Assembly (NCBI RefSeq): GCF_000813725.1
Contig: NZ_JWLD01000016.1
Span: forward strand, 62,001 to 126,000
Length of the DNA stretch: 64,000 nt
Direction: 5' to 3'
Origin: Leisingera sp. ANG-Vp
GTDB taxonomy: Bacteria; Pseudomonadota; Alphaproteobacteria; Rhodobacterales; Rhodobacteraceae
The notes below the pieces were generated by a model. That model was not told where the DNA came from. It ran no database searches and worked only from the letters and a program-made list of their open reading frames with translations. A program made the translations under genes and the position numbers. Within the stretch, counting starts at the first letter, position 1. The number at the start of each line of letters is the position of its first letter. Positions 41,518-50,589 of the stretch are shown here, piece by piece.

Positions 41518-43038
41518 ATGTGCGGGATTTTGGGGATCGCAAGCCGGGACACGGATGTCTTTGCGGAGATTTATGACGGCCTTCTGATGCTGCAGCACCG
41601 CGGCCAGGACGCTTCGGGGATCGTCACCTACACCGGCGAATTCTTCCGCGAGCGCAAGGCCAACGGGCTGGTCAAGGATGTGTTCGGCCCCGCCGACGCC
41701 GAAACCCTGACCGGCCGCGTCGGCATGGGCCACGTGCGCTACCCCACTGCAGGCTCGCTGAGCGCGGCGGAAGCACAGCCGTTCTTTGTGAACGCACCCT
41801 ACGGCATCTACCTGGTGCACAACGGCAATATCACCAACACCGCCGAGCAGCGCGAAAAGGTGACCGGCAAATACAGCCGCCATCTGCGCACCACCTCGGA
41901 TTCGGAGATCCTGCTGAACGTGCTGGCCGACAAGGTCGCCGATGCGATCAAAGTGAACGGCAACGCCGAACCGATCCGCAACATTTTTGCCGGCGTGAAG
42001 ATGACCATGGAGCGGGTCCAGGGCGCCTATTCGGTGATCTGCATGGTGGCCGGTGTTGGCATGCTGGCGTTCCGCGACCCCCACGGCATCCGCCCGCTGT
42101 CCGTTGGCAAGCGCGCCGCGCAAAGCGGCGGCGAAGACTTCTGCTTTGCCTCGGAAGATGTGGCGTTCGGTATCAACGGCTTTGAGAAAATCCGCGACGT
42201 GAAGCCGGGCGAAGCGATCCTGGTCGACCTGGACGGCAATATGCATGAGTTCCAGGCGGTCGAGGGCAAGCTCACCCCCTGCATCTTCGAATACGTCTAT
42301 CTGGCGCGCCCCGATTCCATGATGGACGGCGTTTCGGTCTACAAGACCCAGCTGCGCATGGGCCAGGCGCTGGCCAAGCAGATCCAGGACGCGGGCCTGG
42401 AAATCGACAGCATCATCCCGGTGCCTGATTCGGCTCGCCCGGTGGCGCTGGAAGTGGCCAATGCCACCGGCATCCGCTACCGCGAAGGGCTGGTGAAGAA
42501 CCGCTACGTCGGCCGTACCTTCATCATGCCGGGCCAGGCGGAGCGGCAGAAATCGGTGCGCCGCAAGCTGAACGCGATCCCGCTGGAGTTCAAGGACCGC
42601 AACGTGCTGCTGATCGACGATTCCATCGTGCGCGGCAACACCATCAAGAAGATCGTGCAGATGTGCCGCGAGGCCGGCGCCAAGAAGGTCTATATCGCCT
42701 CTGCCTCGCCGCCGGTGGTCTACCCCAACGTTTATGGCATCGACATGCCCACCAAGCATGAGCTGATCGCAAACGGCCTCAGCATCGAGGAAATCCGCGA
42801 AGAGCTGGGGGCGGACGCGCTGTTCTACCAGAAGCTTGAGGACCTGATCTGGGCCGCCCAGGAAGGCAACCCGGATATCGAGGGCTTCGATTGCTCCTGC
42901 TTTGACGGCAATTACATCACCGGCGTCACCGGCGAGTATCTGGACGCGCTGGAAAACAGCAGCCGGGTCAGCGCCAAGATCAAGGACATGCCGGCCCCCG
43001 GCGCCTCCTGGAACGCCTCCAAACTGGCCGCCGGCTAA
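41518..43038 (+). CDS. purF: Amidophosphoribosyltransferase
   Basis: First committed step of purine synthesis, making phosphoribosylamine from PRPP and glutamine; 506 residues. The glutaminase nucleophile is Cys2 (MCGILGIASRD), with no propeptide. Other motifs are LQHRGQDASGI, GMGHVRYPTAG, and the PRPP-binding sequence VLLIDDSIVRGNTIKKIV. The C-terminal DCSCFDGNYITG has two nearby cysteines, partly reminiscent of the iron-sulfur PurF type, but ligand identity is uncertain. Confidence 0.95.
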   Translation: MCGILGIASRDTDVFAEIYDGLLMLQHRGQDASGIVTYTGEFFRERKANGLVKDVFGPADAETLTGRVGMGHVRYPTAGSLSAAEAQPFFVNAPYGIYLVHNGNITNTAEQREKVTGKYSRHLRTTSDSEILLNVLADKVADAIKVNGNAEPIRNIFAGVKMTMERVQGAYSVICMVAGVGMLAFRDPHGIRPLSVGKRAAQSGGEDFCFASEDVAFGINGFEKIRDVKPGEAILVDLDGNMHEFQAVEGKLTPCIFEYVYLARPDSMMDGVSVYKTQLRMGQALAKQIQDAGLEIDSIIPVPDSARPVALEVANATGIRYREGLVKNRYVGRTFIMPGQAERQKSVRRKLNAIPLEFKDRNVLLIDDSIVRGNTIKKIVQMCREAGAKKVYIASASPPVVYPNVYGIDMPTKHELIANGLSIEEIREELGADALFYQKLEDLIWAAQEGNPDIEGFDCSCFDGNYITGVTGEYLDALENSSRVSAKIKDMPAPGASWNASKLAAG

Positions 43039-43161
43039 AGCGCCCCGCCTCCCGCACAGGGAGGGGTTTGAACTTCCGGCGGCTTCCGCGTATGAGGGCC
43101 GCCAACTGTGCATCGGAGAGGCGCTGGCCGTGAGGGTCCGCGCCTTTTCCTATGCTTCCCG

Positions 43162-43740
43162 ATGAAAGGCCGCCCCTTGGACCCGCATCTCGCCCGCATG
43201 CTGACTTCTCCGCGCCAGTGCCGCTGCTGCGGCGCCACTTTTGCGCAGCTGCTCAGCCTGTCCTGCGACCGGCCCGACATCTGCCCCGAGGATATGGAGG
43301 TTGAGGACAACTCTGCCGTCCTGGCCACCCGCGGCGATATCCTGACTGATGATTTCTGCCGCCTCGGCGACCTGCGCTTCATCCGCGCCGTGCTGGCGGT
43401 GCCGCTGGCGGGCAGCCGCGGCGAGGAGTTCATCCTCGGCACCTGGGCCAGCCTCAGCCGCGATGACTTCGACGCCTATCTGGATCTGTTCGAGATGCGC
43501 GAGACCGAAAAACTCGGCGACCGCCCGGCCTGGCTTGCCAATGCGATCCCGCCGGACATGCCGATGCCCGCGGGCTGCATGCTGGAGATGCGCCCCGGCG
43601 GCCAGTACCCCGAGCTGAAGGTCAGCGAGCAGAACCACCCGCTCTACCCGCTGCAAAAGGACGGCGCCACGCTGGAGGAGCTGCTGGAGCTTCTTTTTGC
43701 GTATGGCCACGACCTGCCTTCGCTGGTTTTTGATGCCTGA
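43162..43740 (+). CDS. DUF2199 family protein
   Basis: A 192-residue protein with an N-terminal CRCCGATF motif, RPDICPEDMEVED and ILTDDFCRLGDLRFIRAVLA, followed by ILGTWASLSRDDFDAYLDLF, as in DUF2199 proteins. The Cys pairs near residues 15-35 could bind zinc. The function is unknown. The ATG at 43162 was selected because the 18 upstream in-frame codons look non-coding. It stands alone downstream of purF. Confidence 0.82.
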   Translation: MKGRPLDPHLARMLTSPRQCRCCGATFAQLLSLSCDRPDICPEDMEVEDNSAVLATRGDILTDDFCRLGDLRFIRAVLAVPLAGSRGEEFILGTWASLSRDDFDAYLDLFEMRETEKLGDRPAWLANAIPPDMPMPAGCMLEMRPGGQYPELKVSEQNHPLYPLQKDGATLEELLELLFAYGHDLPSLVFDA

Positions 43741-43872
43741 CACAGTTTTTCCGGCTCAGCCTCACACATCCTGAAGCGGCAATCCGCGGCATCCCGCCGA
43801 TGCACTGCGCACGGCCTTGAAGCCTGGCCCTTGCTCCCCCAGATACGCCCGGATCTTTTGGGGAAGAACGAT

Positions 43873-44145
43873 ATGGCAAATGCAAAAGCAGCTGAACGCA
43901 CCTCTGCCAAGGTGGCGGGGCTGGCAACCCAGGACAACGCGGTGAACCGCAACGGCCTGAGCCTGCTGGGGTTGTTTGGGCCCGAAGACAGCCTGACCGC
44001 GCTGGTGCGCATGCCGTCAGGCCGCACCCGCAAGGTGACCCGCGGCAGCCGTCTGTCGTCGGGCCGGGTGGTAGCGATCGACGCACAGGGGCTGGTGCTG
44101 AGTTCAAACGGCGAAACCAAACGTCTGGCCATGCCCGGCGGCTGA
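43873..44145 (+). CDS. Small basic protein resembling a PilP/GspC-like domain
   Basis: A 90-residue basic protein with GGGGAAG upstream of the ATG. Residues 35-88 (LTALVRMPSGRTRKVTRGSR, LSSGRVVAIDAQGLVLSSNG, ETKRLAMP) follow the pattern of the HR-like beta domain in PilP and GspC: hydrophobic strands around a Gly-containing loop, ending in a MP motif. There is no membrane anchor or pilus genes nearby, so a secretion role is not implied. An interspersed double hairpin follows its stop. Confidence 0.6.
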   Translation: MANAKAAERTSAKVAGLATQDNAVNRNGLSLLGLFGPEDSLTALVRMPSGRTRKVTRGSRLSSGRVVAIDAQGLVLSSNGETKRLAMPGG

Positions 44146-44155
44146 CGCGCCTGCG

Positions 44156-44200
44156 CAAATTTCTTCAAAGAAATTTGCCAAGAATTTTGAAAATTCTTGG
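44156..44200 (+). repeat. Double-hairpin interspersed repeat, copy 1
   Basis: The palindromes CAAATTTCTTCAAAGAAATTTG and CCAAGAATTTTGAAAATTCTTGG (given here in pieces: CAAATTTCTT/AAGAAATTTG and CCAAGAATTTT/AAAATTCTTGG) stand back to back. An inverted, nearly identical copy is at 46628-46673. The element is AT-rich in a GC-rich genome. Confidence 0.8.
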
Positions 44201-44275
44201 CTGCACGGCAAGCACTGGCAGCCGGTTCAGCCGCCGCCTCTTGACCTGCCCGGCGCTGCACCGCAAGAAGGCGCC

Positions 44276-44923
44276 ATGACAGAAAAGCTTGCTCTCATCA
44301 CCGGCGCCTCCCGCGGCCTTGGCAGTGCACTTGCCGAGGCGCTTGCGCCCACCCATCACATCGTCGCCGTCGCCCGCACCACCGGCGCCCTCGAAGAACT
44401 CGACGACCGGATCAAGGCAGCCGGCGGCAGCGCCACGCTGGCGCCGATGGACATCACGGTTCCGGACGCCATGGCGACGCTCTGCCGTGGCATCCACGAC
44501 CGCTGGGGCAAGCTGGACCTGTGGCTGCACACGGCGATCCACGCCACCGCCCTGTGTCCGGCGCCTTCGGTTGCAGCCAAGGACTGGGCCAAGGCCGTTG
44601 CCATCAACGCCACTGCCGCATCGGTTCTGATTCCCTATGTTGCGCCGCTCCTGGGCCAGACAGGGCAAGCAGTGTTTTTCGACGACCCCAGAGCGGGCGA
44701 AAAATTCTACGGCACCTATGGCGCCACCAAGGCCGCGCAGATGGCGCTGGCCCGCAGCTGGCAGGCTGAAACCGAACGCACCGGCCCGCAGGTCAAAATC
44801 CTGGAGCCGCAGCCGATGGCCACTGCCCTGCGCGCCCGCTTCCATCCAGGCGAGGACCGCGACGCCCTCACCCCGATCCAGGACGAGGCCGCGCGCCTGC
44901 TGCCGCAGATCCTGGCAAGCTGA
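44276..44923 (+). CDS. Short-chain dehydrogenase/reductase
   Basis: A 215-residue SDR. The NAD(P)-binding motif is TGASRGLGSALAEAL, with MDITVPDA, the inner-strand region AINATAAS, and the catalytic YGATK near residue 145. It is slightly shorter than typical SDRs of about 250 residues, and the usual catalytic Ser segment reads AVFFDDPRAG, so the Ser is not obvious. Substrate unknown; proteins of this type are often annotated YciK-like. It stands alone between repeats. Confidence 0.85.
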   Translation: MTEKLALITGASRGLGSALAEALAPTHHIVAVARTTGALEELDDRIKAAGGSATLAPMDITVPDAMATLCRGIHDRWGKLDLWLHTAIHATALCPAPSVAAKDWAKAVAINATAASVLIPYVAPLLGQTGQAVFFDDPRAGEKFYGTYGATKAAQMALARSWQAETERTGPQVKILEPQPMATALRARFHPGEDRDALTPIQDEAARLLPQILAS

Positions 44924-45154
44924 CACCTGCTGACGGCCCCGCGCCGCGCCCCCGGCGCGGCGCCCGGCCCAACGCTTGGGACGGCATCTTTGATGCAGCC
45001 CCAGGGGCGGGAGCCGCCCCCTGCCCCGCGTGCCTGTTGCCTCCCTGCCCGCTTTTCCTGTCTTGCCCTCCGGCTGCGGCGAAAGACTTGCCCCCTTTCC
45101 GTGCAAGTCCTATTCAATCCGGAACACGGTTGATAACAGCAGGCAGCTACACCG

Positions 45155-45949
45155 ATGCGCATTCTGATCACCAATGACGACGGCATCAGCGCCGAAGGGC
45201 TCACCATCCTCGAGGCCATTGCCCAAGAGGTCGCAGGCCCGGACGGCGAAGTCTGGACCGTAGCCCCGGCCTTTGAGCAATCCGGTGTCGGCCATTGCAT
45301 CAGCTACACGCGCCCCACCATGCTCAGCCAGCTGGGAGAGCGCCGCTTTGCCGCCGAAGGCTCGCCTGCCGACTGCGTGCTGGCAGGCCTGCACGTGGTC
45401 ATGCAGGGCAAACGGCCTGACCTGGTGCTGTCGGGCGTGAACCGCGGCAACAACTCAGCCGAAAACGCGCTTTACTCCGGCACCCTGGGCGCCGCCATGG
45501 AAGCCGCGCTGCAGGGCGTGCCGGCAATGGCGCTGTCGCAGTACTACGGGCCTGCCAACCGGGAGACTGACAACCCGTTTGAGGCCTCTGCCGTGCATGG
45601 CGCGGGATTGGTGAAGAAGATCCTGGCCGCAATGCCGCAGGACAGCCAGGACTACCGGCTGTTTTACAATATCAACTTCCCGCCGCAGCCCGCTGCCGGC
45701 GTCAAAGGCACCCGCGTGGCGACCCAGGGCTTCCGCCGCGGCAGCCATTTCGCAGCCGAGCCGAAACTGTCGCCCTCCGGCCGCCGCTACCTGTGGATCC
45801 GCGGCGGCGACCAGCAGGTCCAGACGCTCCCCGGCTCAGACGCGGCACTCAACATGGATGGCTATATCTCGGTCACACCGATGCGTGCAGACCTAACCGC
45901 CCGCGATGCCCTGGATGCGCTGAAGGCCGTTGAATGGACGGGAGAGTGA
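45155..45949 (+). CDS. surE: 5'/3'-nucleotidase SurE
   Basis: A metal-dependent nucleoside monophosphate phosphatase; 264 residues. The signature [20 protein letters not shown] holds the metal-binding Asp pair; [21 protein letters not shown] and NINFPP are also typical. It is the first of a surE-pcm-nlpD cluster, the same order as in Escherichia coli but without rpoS. The pcm start lies eight bases after its stop. Confidence 0.95.
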   Translation: MRILITNDDGISAEGLTILEAIAQEVAGPDGEVWTVAPAFEQSGVGHCISYTRPTMLSQLGERRFAAEGSPADCVLAGLHVVMQGKRPDLVLSGVNRGNNSAENALYSGTLGAAMEAALQGVPAMALSQYYGPANRETDNPFEASAVHGAGLVKKILAAMPQDSQDYRLFYNINFPPQPAAGVKGTRVATQGFRRGSHFAAEPKLSPSGRRYLWIRGGDQQVQTLPGSDAALNMDGYISVTPMRADLTARDALDALKAVEWTGE

Positions 45950-45957
45950 ACGCAGCC

Positions 45958-46605
45958 ATGAGCGGCCCGGATCCGGAAACCAAGATGCAATTTGTCTACT
46001 CGGTGCGCTCGCGCGGGGTGACGGACCAGAAGGTGCTGGAAGCGATCGAGGAGATCGACCGCGGGCTGTTCGTCCGCGGTATCTTCTCAGAGCGCGCCTA
46101 TGAAGACGTGCCGCTGCCGATTTCCTGCGGCCAGACCATTTCTCAGCCCTCGGTGGTCGGCATGATGACTCAGGCGCTGCAAATCAACCCGCGCGACACC
46201 GTGCTGGAAGTCGGCACCGGCTCCGGCTACCAGGCGGCAATCCTGTCGAAGCTGGCGCGCCGGGTCTATACCATCGACCGCCACGCCCGGCTGGTGCGCG
46301 AAGCCCGCCAGGTGTTCGATCAGCTGCAGCTTGCCAATGTGACCTCGCTGGTCGGTGACGGCAGCCACGGGCTGACCGAGCAGGCGCCGTTCGACCGCAT
46401 CATCGTGACCGCCGCTGCCGAGGACCCGCCGGGCCCCCTGCTCGCGCAGCTCAAACCCGGCGGCATCATGGTGCTGCCGGTCGGCCAGTCCGACCATGTG
46501 CAAACCCTGATCCGGGTCCGCAAAACCGAGGACGGGCTCGACTATGATGAGTTGCGCCCGGTGCGTTTTGTGCCGCTGCTCGAAGGCCTGGGCAAGGACA
46601 GCTAG
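45958..46605 (+). CDS. pcm: Protein-L-isoaspartate O-methyltransferase
   Basis: A SAM-dependent repair enzyme for isoaspartyl damage in proteins; 215 residues. The motifs are [33 protein letters not shown], and [13 protein letters not shown], which are the family's substrate and SAM sites. The ATG at 45958 was chosen with GGGAGAG about 12 bases upstream; an ATG at 45934 overlapping surE is an alternative. It is followed by a double-hairpin repeat. Confidence 0.94.
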   Translation: MSGPDPETKMQFVYSVRSRGVTDQKVLEAIEEIDRGLFVRGIFSERAYEDVPLPISCGQTISQPSVVGMMTQALQINPRDTVLEVGTGSGYQAAILSKLARRVYTIDRHARLVREARQVFDQLQLANVTSLVGDGSHGLTEQAPFDRIIVTAAAEDPPGPLLAQLKPGGIMVLPVGQSDHVQTLIRVRKTEDGLDYDELRPVRFVPLLEGLGKDS

Positions 46606-46627
46606 CGGCAGGCGTAAAAGAGCCGCT

Positions 46628-46673
46628 CCAAGGATTTTCAAAAATCCTTGGCAAATTTCTTCGAAGAAATTTG
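46628..46673 (-). repeat. Double-hairpin interspersed repeat, copy 2 (inverted)
   Basis: On the minus strand this reads CAAATTTCTTCGAAGAAA then TTTGCCAAGG and ATTTTTGAAAATCCTTGG. It is almost the same as the element at 44156-44200 but in the opposite orientation. It sits 22 bases after the pcm stop and could act as its terminator. Confidence 0.8.
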
Positions 46674-46865
46674 TGTCTTTCTGCAGCAGCGTCAGATGAT
46701 CATCTGGCCGCCGTGCGGCTCGATACAGCTGCTGGAATTGAATTCAGCCGGCGCCGGCCCTACATTGGCGGCGGATTTCAGCCGCCCTCCCTGATATGTG
46801 GGCTATAGTGATTGACGCGAGCGAATCCCCGCGAAAAAGGGGAAGCGTGTTTTGAGGAGAGCAAA

Positions 46866-48119
46866 ATGACCCGGACCACTCCCGCCCGGACCGTATTCCG
46901 CGGCCTGCCCCGTTTGATACTGCCGCGGGCCCGGATGCTCGCGGCGTTGCCGCTGGCAGGGGTGCTGGCCGCCTGCCAGAGCCCGCTGGATTATGACTTG
47001 CGCGGCCAGATCGGCGCCTTCAACACCGCCGGAGCCGCGCAGTCCGCCACGTCGAACCGGCCGTCGCCGGATTCCCGCGGGCTGATCACCTACCCGTCCT
47101 ACCAGGTGGCGGTGGCGCGGCGCGGCGACACCGTCTCCGATGTGGCCGCCCGGATCGGCCTGCCGCCTGAGGAAGTCGCAAAGTTCAACGGCATGCAAAG
47201 CAGCGACGCGATGCGCCAGGGCGAAGTTCTGGCGCTGCCGCGCCGGGCTCCCGACAGCCTGCCTGCAGATGCCAGTGCAGCTCCCGGCTCAGTGGACATC
47301 GCCACCCTGGCGGGCCAGGCAATCGACACTGCGCCGCTGACCTCCCCCAACCCGGGATCGGTCACCCCCACCACCATCCAGCCGGTGCCGCAGCCCAAGC
47401 CCGCGGTGGTGCAGGAAGGGCCGGAACCGGTCCGCCACAAGGTGAAGCGCGGCGAGACCGCCTATACCATTTCGCGGCTCTATCAGGTGCCGGTGAAATC
47501 ACTGGCGGAATGGAACGGCCTGGGCAGCGACTTCGGCGTGCGCGAAGGCCAGTACCTGCTGATCCCGCTGAAGGAAGAGCCTGCGCCGGAACTGACCCCT
47601 GCCGCGGCCGCCCCCGCGGCCGTGACTGAGCCAGGCGCAGGCAGCGCAACCCCGGTGCCGCCCAGCGCCAGCCAGCCGCTCCCTGACGAAGAGGTTGCGC
47701 CGGCTGCAGAAGTACCGGCTGCAGAGACCCTGCCCAAGCCGGAACTGCCGGAACCCAGCCGCCGGAACGATGCCGCCATGGCCTACCCGGTGCAGGGCAA
47801 GATCATCAAGACCTACTCCAAGGGCCGCAATGACGGCATCGACATTGCCGCCGCCGCCGGCGCGCCGGTCAATGCTGCCGAAGCCGGCACCGTCGCCGCC
47901 ATCACCAAGGATTCCAACAACGTGCCGATCGTGGTGATCCGCCACAGCCAGAAGCTTCTGACGGTCTATCAGAACGTTGGCAATATCACCGTGAAGAAAG
48001 GTGAAAGCGTGGTCCGCGGCCAGCGCATCGCCTCGCTGCGCGAAGGCGACGATGCCTATGTGCATTTCGAGGTGCGCGACGGGTTCGAAAGCATCGACCC
48101 GCTGAATTACCTGAACTGA
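46866..48119 (+). CDS. nlpD: LysM/M23-domain lipoprotein, NlpD-like amidase activator
   Basis: A 417-residue lipoprotein with a signal peptide and lipobox LAGVLAAC ahead of the lipidated Cys. LysM domain 1 is at about residues 78-122 (VARRGDTVSDVAARIGLP), LysM domain 2 at about 189-235 (HKVKRGETAYTISRLYQV), then a Pro/Ala linker and a LytM/M23 domain from about 314. The first zinc motif, usually HxxxD, reads NDGID and the last is YVHFEV, so the peptidase is probably inactive. Inactive LytM proteins such as NlpD activate cell-wall amidases at division. Context with surE-pcm supports the name. Confidence 0.9.
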   Translation: MTRTTPARTVFRGLPRLILPRARMLAALPLAGVLAACQSPLDYDLRGQIGAFNTAGAAQSATSNRPSPDSRGLITYPSYQVAVARRGDTVSDVAARIGLPPEEVAKFNGMQSSDAMRQGEVLALPRRAPDSLPADASAAPGSVDIATLAGQAIDTAPLTSPNPGSVTPTTIQPVPQPKPAVVQEGPEPVRHKVKRGETAYTISRLYQVPVKSLAEWNGLGSDFGVREGQYLLIPLKEEPAPELTPAAAAPAAVTEPGAGSATPVPPSASQPLPDEEVAPAAEVPAAETLPKPELPEPSRRNDAAMAYPVQGKIIKTYSKGRNDGIDIAAAAGAPVNAAEAGTVAAITKDSNNVPIVVIRHSQKLLTVYQNVGNITVKKGESVVRGQRIASLREGDDAYVHFEVRDGFESIDPLNYLN

Positions 48120-48143
48120 CGGCGCTACAGTATTGTTAACACG

Positions 48144-48177
48144 AAAAAGCCCGGCTGTTCCGCCGGGCTTTTTCTTT
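48144..48177. terminator. Bidirectional terminator
   Basis: AAAAAGCCCGGC (48144-48155) and GCCGGGCTTTTT (48162-48173) form a perfect stem between the convergent nlpD and DUF815 genes, with T/A runs on both sides. Confidence 0.9.
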
Positions 48178-48192
48178 GCTGCTGCAGCCTGA

Positions 48193-49035
48193 TCAGCGCA
48201 GCGCCACCCCATGGCGTCCGGCCAGATCGGTGAAGAACTGCCAGGCAACCCGGCCAGACCGCGAACCGCGTGTCGCCTGCCATTCGATCGCCTCGGCGCG
48301 CACGGTGTCTTCGTCCGCCTCAACCCCGTAGGCCGCGCAATAGCGCGAGATCATTGCCAGGTATTCATCCTGGTCGCAGGGGTGGAAACCCAGCCACAGG
48401 CCAAACCGGTCGGACAGCGACACTTTCTCCTCCACCGCCTCGGATGGATTGATGGCACTGGAGCGCTCGTTCTCGATCATGTCGCGCGGCATCAGGTGGC
48501 GGCGGTTGGAGGTGGCGTAGAACACCACATTCTCGGGCCGCCCCTCAATGCCGCCGTCCAGCACCGCCTTGAGGCTCTTGTAGTGCTGGTCGTCATGACT
48601 GAAGGACAGGTCATCGCAGAACAGGATGAAGCGGTGCGCCGAACCGCGCAGGTGGTTCAGAAGCCGCGCCACCGAGGGCAGATCCTCGCGCTGCAGCTCC
48701 ACCAGTTTCAGCTGCGGGTGATCCCCGGCCAGCGACCCGTGCACGGCTTTCACCAGGCTCGATTTCCCCATCCCGCGCGCGCCCCACAGCAGCGCGTTGT
48801 TGGCAGCAAACCCCTGCGCAAAGCGGCGGGTGTTGTCCAGGAGCGTATCGCGGGAGCGGTTGATGCCCACCAGCAGGTCCAGATCAACCCGGTTGACGCT
48901 CTCGACCGGCTCCAGCCGCTCCGGCCCCACATGCCAGACAAAGGCGGAGGCCGCGTTGAAATCGGGTGTCTCCAGAGGCGCCGGAGACATCCGCTCCAGT
49001 GCCTCGGCAATGCGGGTCAATGCGATCTGGTCCAT
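48193..49035 (-). CDS. DUF815 family ATP-binding protein
   Basis: A 280-residue AAA-type ATPase of the DUF815 family. Walker A is LLWGARGMGKSSLVKA, Walker B is RFILFCDDLSFS, and the conserved VVFYATSNRRHLMPR sensor region follows. The pattern VLDGGIEGRPENV is typical. The physiological role is unknown. No partner gene is adjacent on the same strand. Confidence 0.9.
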   Translation of the reverse strand: MDQIALTRIAEALERMSPAPLETPDFNAASAFVWHVGPERLEPVESVNRVDLDLLVGINRSRDTLLDNTRRFAQGFAANNALLWGARGMGKSSLVKAVHGSLAGDHPQLKLVELQREDLPSVARLLNHLRGSAHRFILFCDDLSFSHDDQHYKSLKAVLDGGIEGRPENVVFYATSNRRHLMPRDMIENERSSAINPSEAVEEKVSLSDRFGLWLGFHPCDQDEYLAMISRYCAAYGVEADEDTVRAEAIEWQATRGSRSGRVAWQFFTDLAGRHGVALR

Positions 49036-49280
49036 GGGCTGCCTCCGTCCGTTAGCTGACGGATTTCAAAGCATGTTCGCGAGGGGGCGGCAAGGGGGTG
49101 GCGCAAGTTGGCCCGGGCTGCGCGAAAAGCAGGCCTGCGGCGGGATGCACAATATGCCGCTGCCCCCGGGAAACGCGTCCCTTCGGCCCTGCGACCAGGC
49201 ACGGCAAGAGATCCCGGCGCCGGCCAGCAGAAACCTGTTTCGAGACATCTGCCGGCCCATAAATGGCCATAGCCCCGGCT

Positions 49281-49928
49281 TTACGAAGGGATTTTTCCGA
49301 CCTCGCCCGGTTTCGGCATTGTTGACGCCCAATTGGGATTGTCACGCAAACGGTCGTAAAAACGGACCAGGTTCGGGAAGCGGTTCCAGTCAATTGGAAC
49401 CAGTTGCTGGAACATCTCCACATGGCCAAGCGCATAGTCCGCAATGGTCCAACTATCTCCGGCAACAAAATCCCTATCGGCTAGATGCTGGTCGAGTATG
49501 GGCCCATATCTGTCAAAACGCTCAGTGAAATAGTCGATGACAGGCTGGTTAATGTCAGAACTTCCCAAAAATTTCGGTTTCGCAACGGCTTCGAACGCCA
49601 CGGCTCCGAGGGCCTTGTTGTAATGAGCCAGGTCCCAGCAAAGCCATTTCATAACCGTTGCCCGCCCGGCTGGATCTGTTGGCAACAGAGTTTGGCCAGG
49701 CGTCGTTTCGCAGAGATAGACGTTGATGGCATTGGATTCCCACAGGACCAGATCACCATCGACCAGTGTCGGAGCAAGCCCGTTAGGATTGAGCGCAAGA
49801 TACTCTTCAGTCCGGTTTTGCCCCCCAAAGATATCCAGCCACTCAATCTCCGGTGAAATCCCGAGGTGGTTCACCACAGACAGAACCTTCCTGCCATTGG
49901 GGGAACCATTGATCAGATAAAGTTTCAT
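49281..49928 (-). CDS. Glutathione S-transferase family protein
   Basis: A 215-residue GST. The N-terminal thioredoxin-like domain has MKLYLINGSPNGRKVLSVVN and the glutathione-binding LVDGDLVLWESNAINVYL; the C-terminal helical domain has DSWTIADYALGHV. It is divergent from an HxlR regulator with two direct repeats between them, which suggests an inducible detoxification pair. The pair is visibly less GC-rich than its surroundings, a possible sign of transfer. Confidence 0.93.
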   Translation of the reverse strand: MKLYLINGSPNGRKVLSVVNHLGISPEIEWLDIFGGQNRTEEYLALNPNGLAPTLVDGDLVLWESNAINVYLCETTPGQTLLPTDPAGRATVMKWLCWDLAHYNKALGAVAFEAVAKPKFLGSSDINQPVIDYFTERFDRYGPILDQHLADRDFVAGDSWTIADYALGHVEMFQQLVPIDWNRFPNLVRFYDRLRDNPNWASTMPKPGEVGKIPS

Positions 49929-49950
49929 GTTTTTCTCCTTAAACCAAATC

Positions 49951-50001
49951 ACTTTCTTTTGGTAAGCGTTTAGGGCGATTACTTCCCTTTGGCAAGTGTT
50001 T
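49951..50001. promoter_or_regulatory. Tandem direct repeats, probable HxlR operator
   Basis: ACTTTCTTTTGGTAAGCGTT (from 49951) and ACTTCCCTTTGGCAAGTGTT (from 49981) are two similar 21-base units exactly 30 bases apart, about three helical turns. Each has an imperfect CTTTTGGTAAG-type dyad. They lie in the gst/hxlR divergent promoter. Confidence 0.55.
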
Positions 50002-50017
50002 GTGGTAGCTCGTTGCC

Positions 50018-50419
50018 ATGACCAAGACCCTCCGCTCCTCTTGTCCAATCAACTACTGCCTGGAGCAATTTGGCGACACATGGAGTCTCATTGTGGTGCG
50101 GGACATCGTGTTCAACGGAAAATCCACCTTTGGCGACTTCATGGAGTCCGCTGAAGGGATATCCTCGAAGCTTTTGTCAAACCGTTTGGGGCGTCTGGTT
50201 GAAACGGGCATTCTGGCAAAAGAAAAAGATGCTCTGAACGGCCGCATCTATCGGTACAGTTTGACGGCCAAGGGAAAAGAGCTTTTGCCAATTCTGCATG
50301 CGATGATTGTTTGGGGTGCGGAGCACGGCAGCCAGAATCCGCAACTCTTGGCATGGGCCCGCGAACTCAAGCGTGATCCGGCAGAAGCTGATCAGGAAGC
50401 GTTGCAAAAGCCCAAGTAG
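50018..50419 (+). CDS. HxlR-family transcriptional regulator
   Basis: A 133-residue winged-helix regulator. The HxlR domain spans residues 8-105 with CPINYCLEQFGDTWSLIVVR, TFGDFMESAEGISSKLLSNR and YSLTAKGKELLPIL. The Cys near residue 9 is often redox-active in this family (HypR, YodB), so sensing of electrophiles or oxidants is plausible. It is divergent from gst, which it probably controls. Confidence 0.92.
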   Translation: MTKTLRSSCPINYCLEQFGDTWSLIVVRDIVFNGKSTFGDFMESAEGISSKLLSNRLGRLVETGILAKEKDALNGRIYRYSLTAKGKELLPILHAMIVWGAEHGSQNPQLLAWARELKRDPAEADQEALQKPK

Positions 50420-50540
50420 CACAATGGCCAGGGCCGCCATTGGGAACAGCGATGCTCGCCTTCGGGGCAGATGGGCAATCGTGATCCCGGTAGCGTTTCT
50501 GTTCCCCGCCTTGGCCGGGAAATTACGTTCCTGCAAACAA

Positions 50541-50570
50541 AAAAGCGCGCCATCCCTGGCGCGCCTTTCA
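50541..50570. terminator. Bidirectional terminator
   Basis: AAAAGCGCGCCA and TGGCGCGCCTTT form a stem with one bulge between the convergent hxlR and tatC genes. Confidence 0.8.
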
Positions 50571-50589
50571 TTTTCAAACCGGCTCCGGC

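Noticed and set aside
41227-43113. Long open frame on the minus strand, 628 codons
   Set aside because: It is antisense to purF, whose identity is certain.
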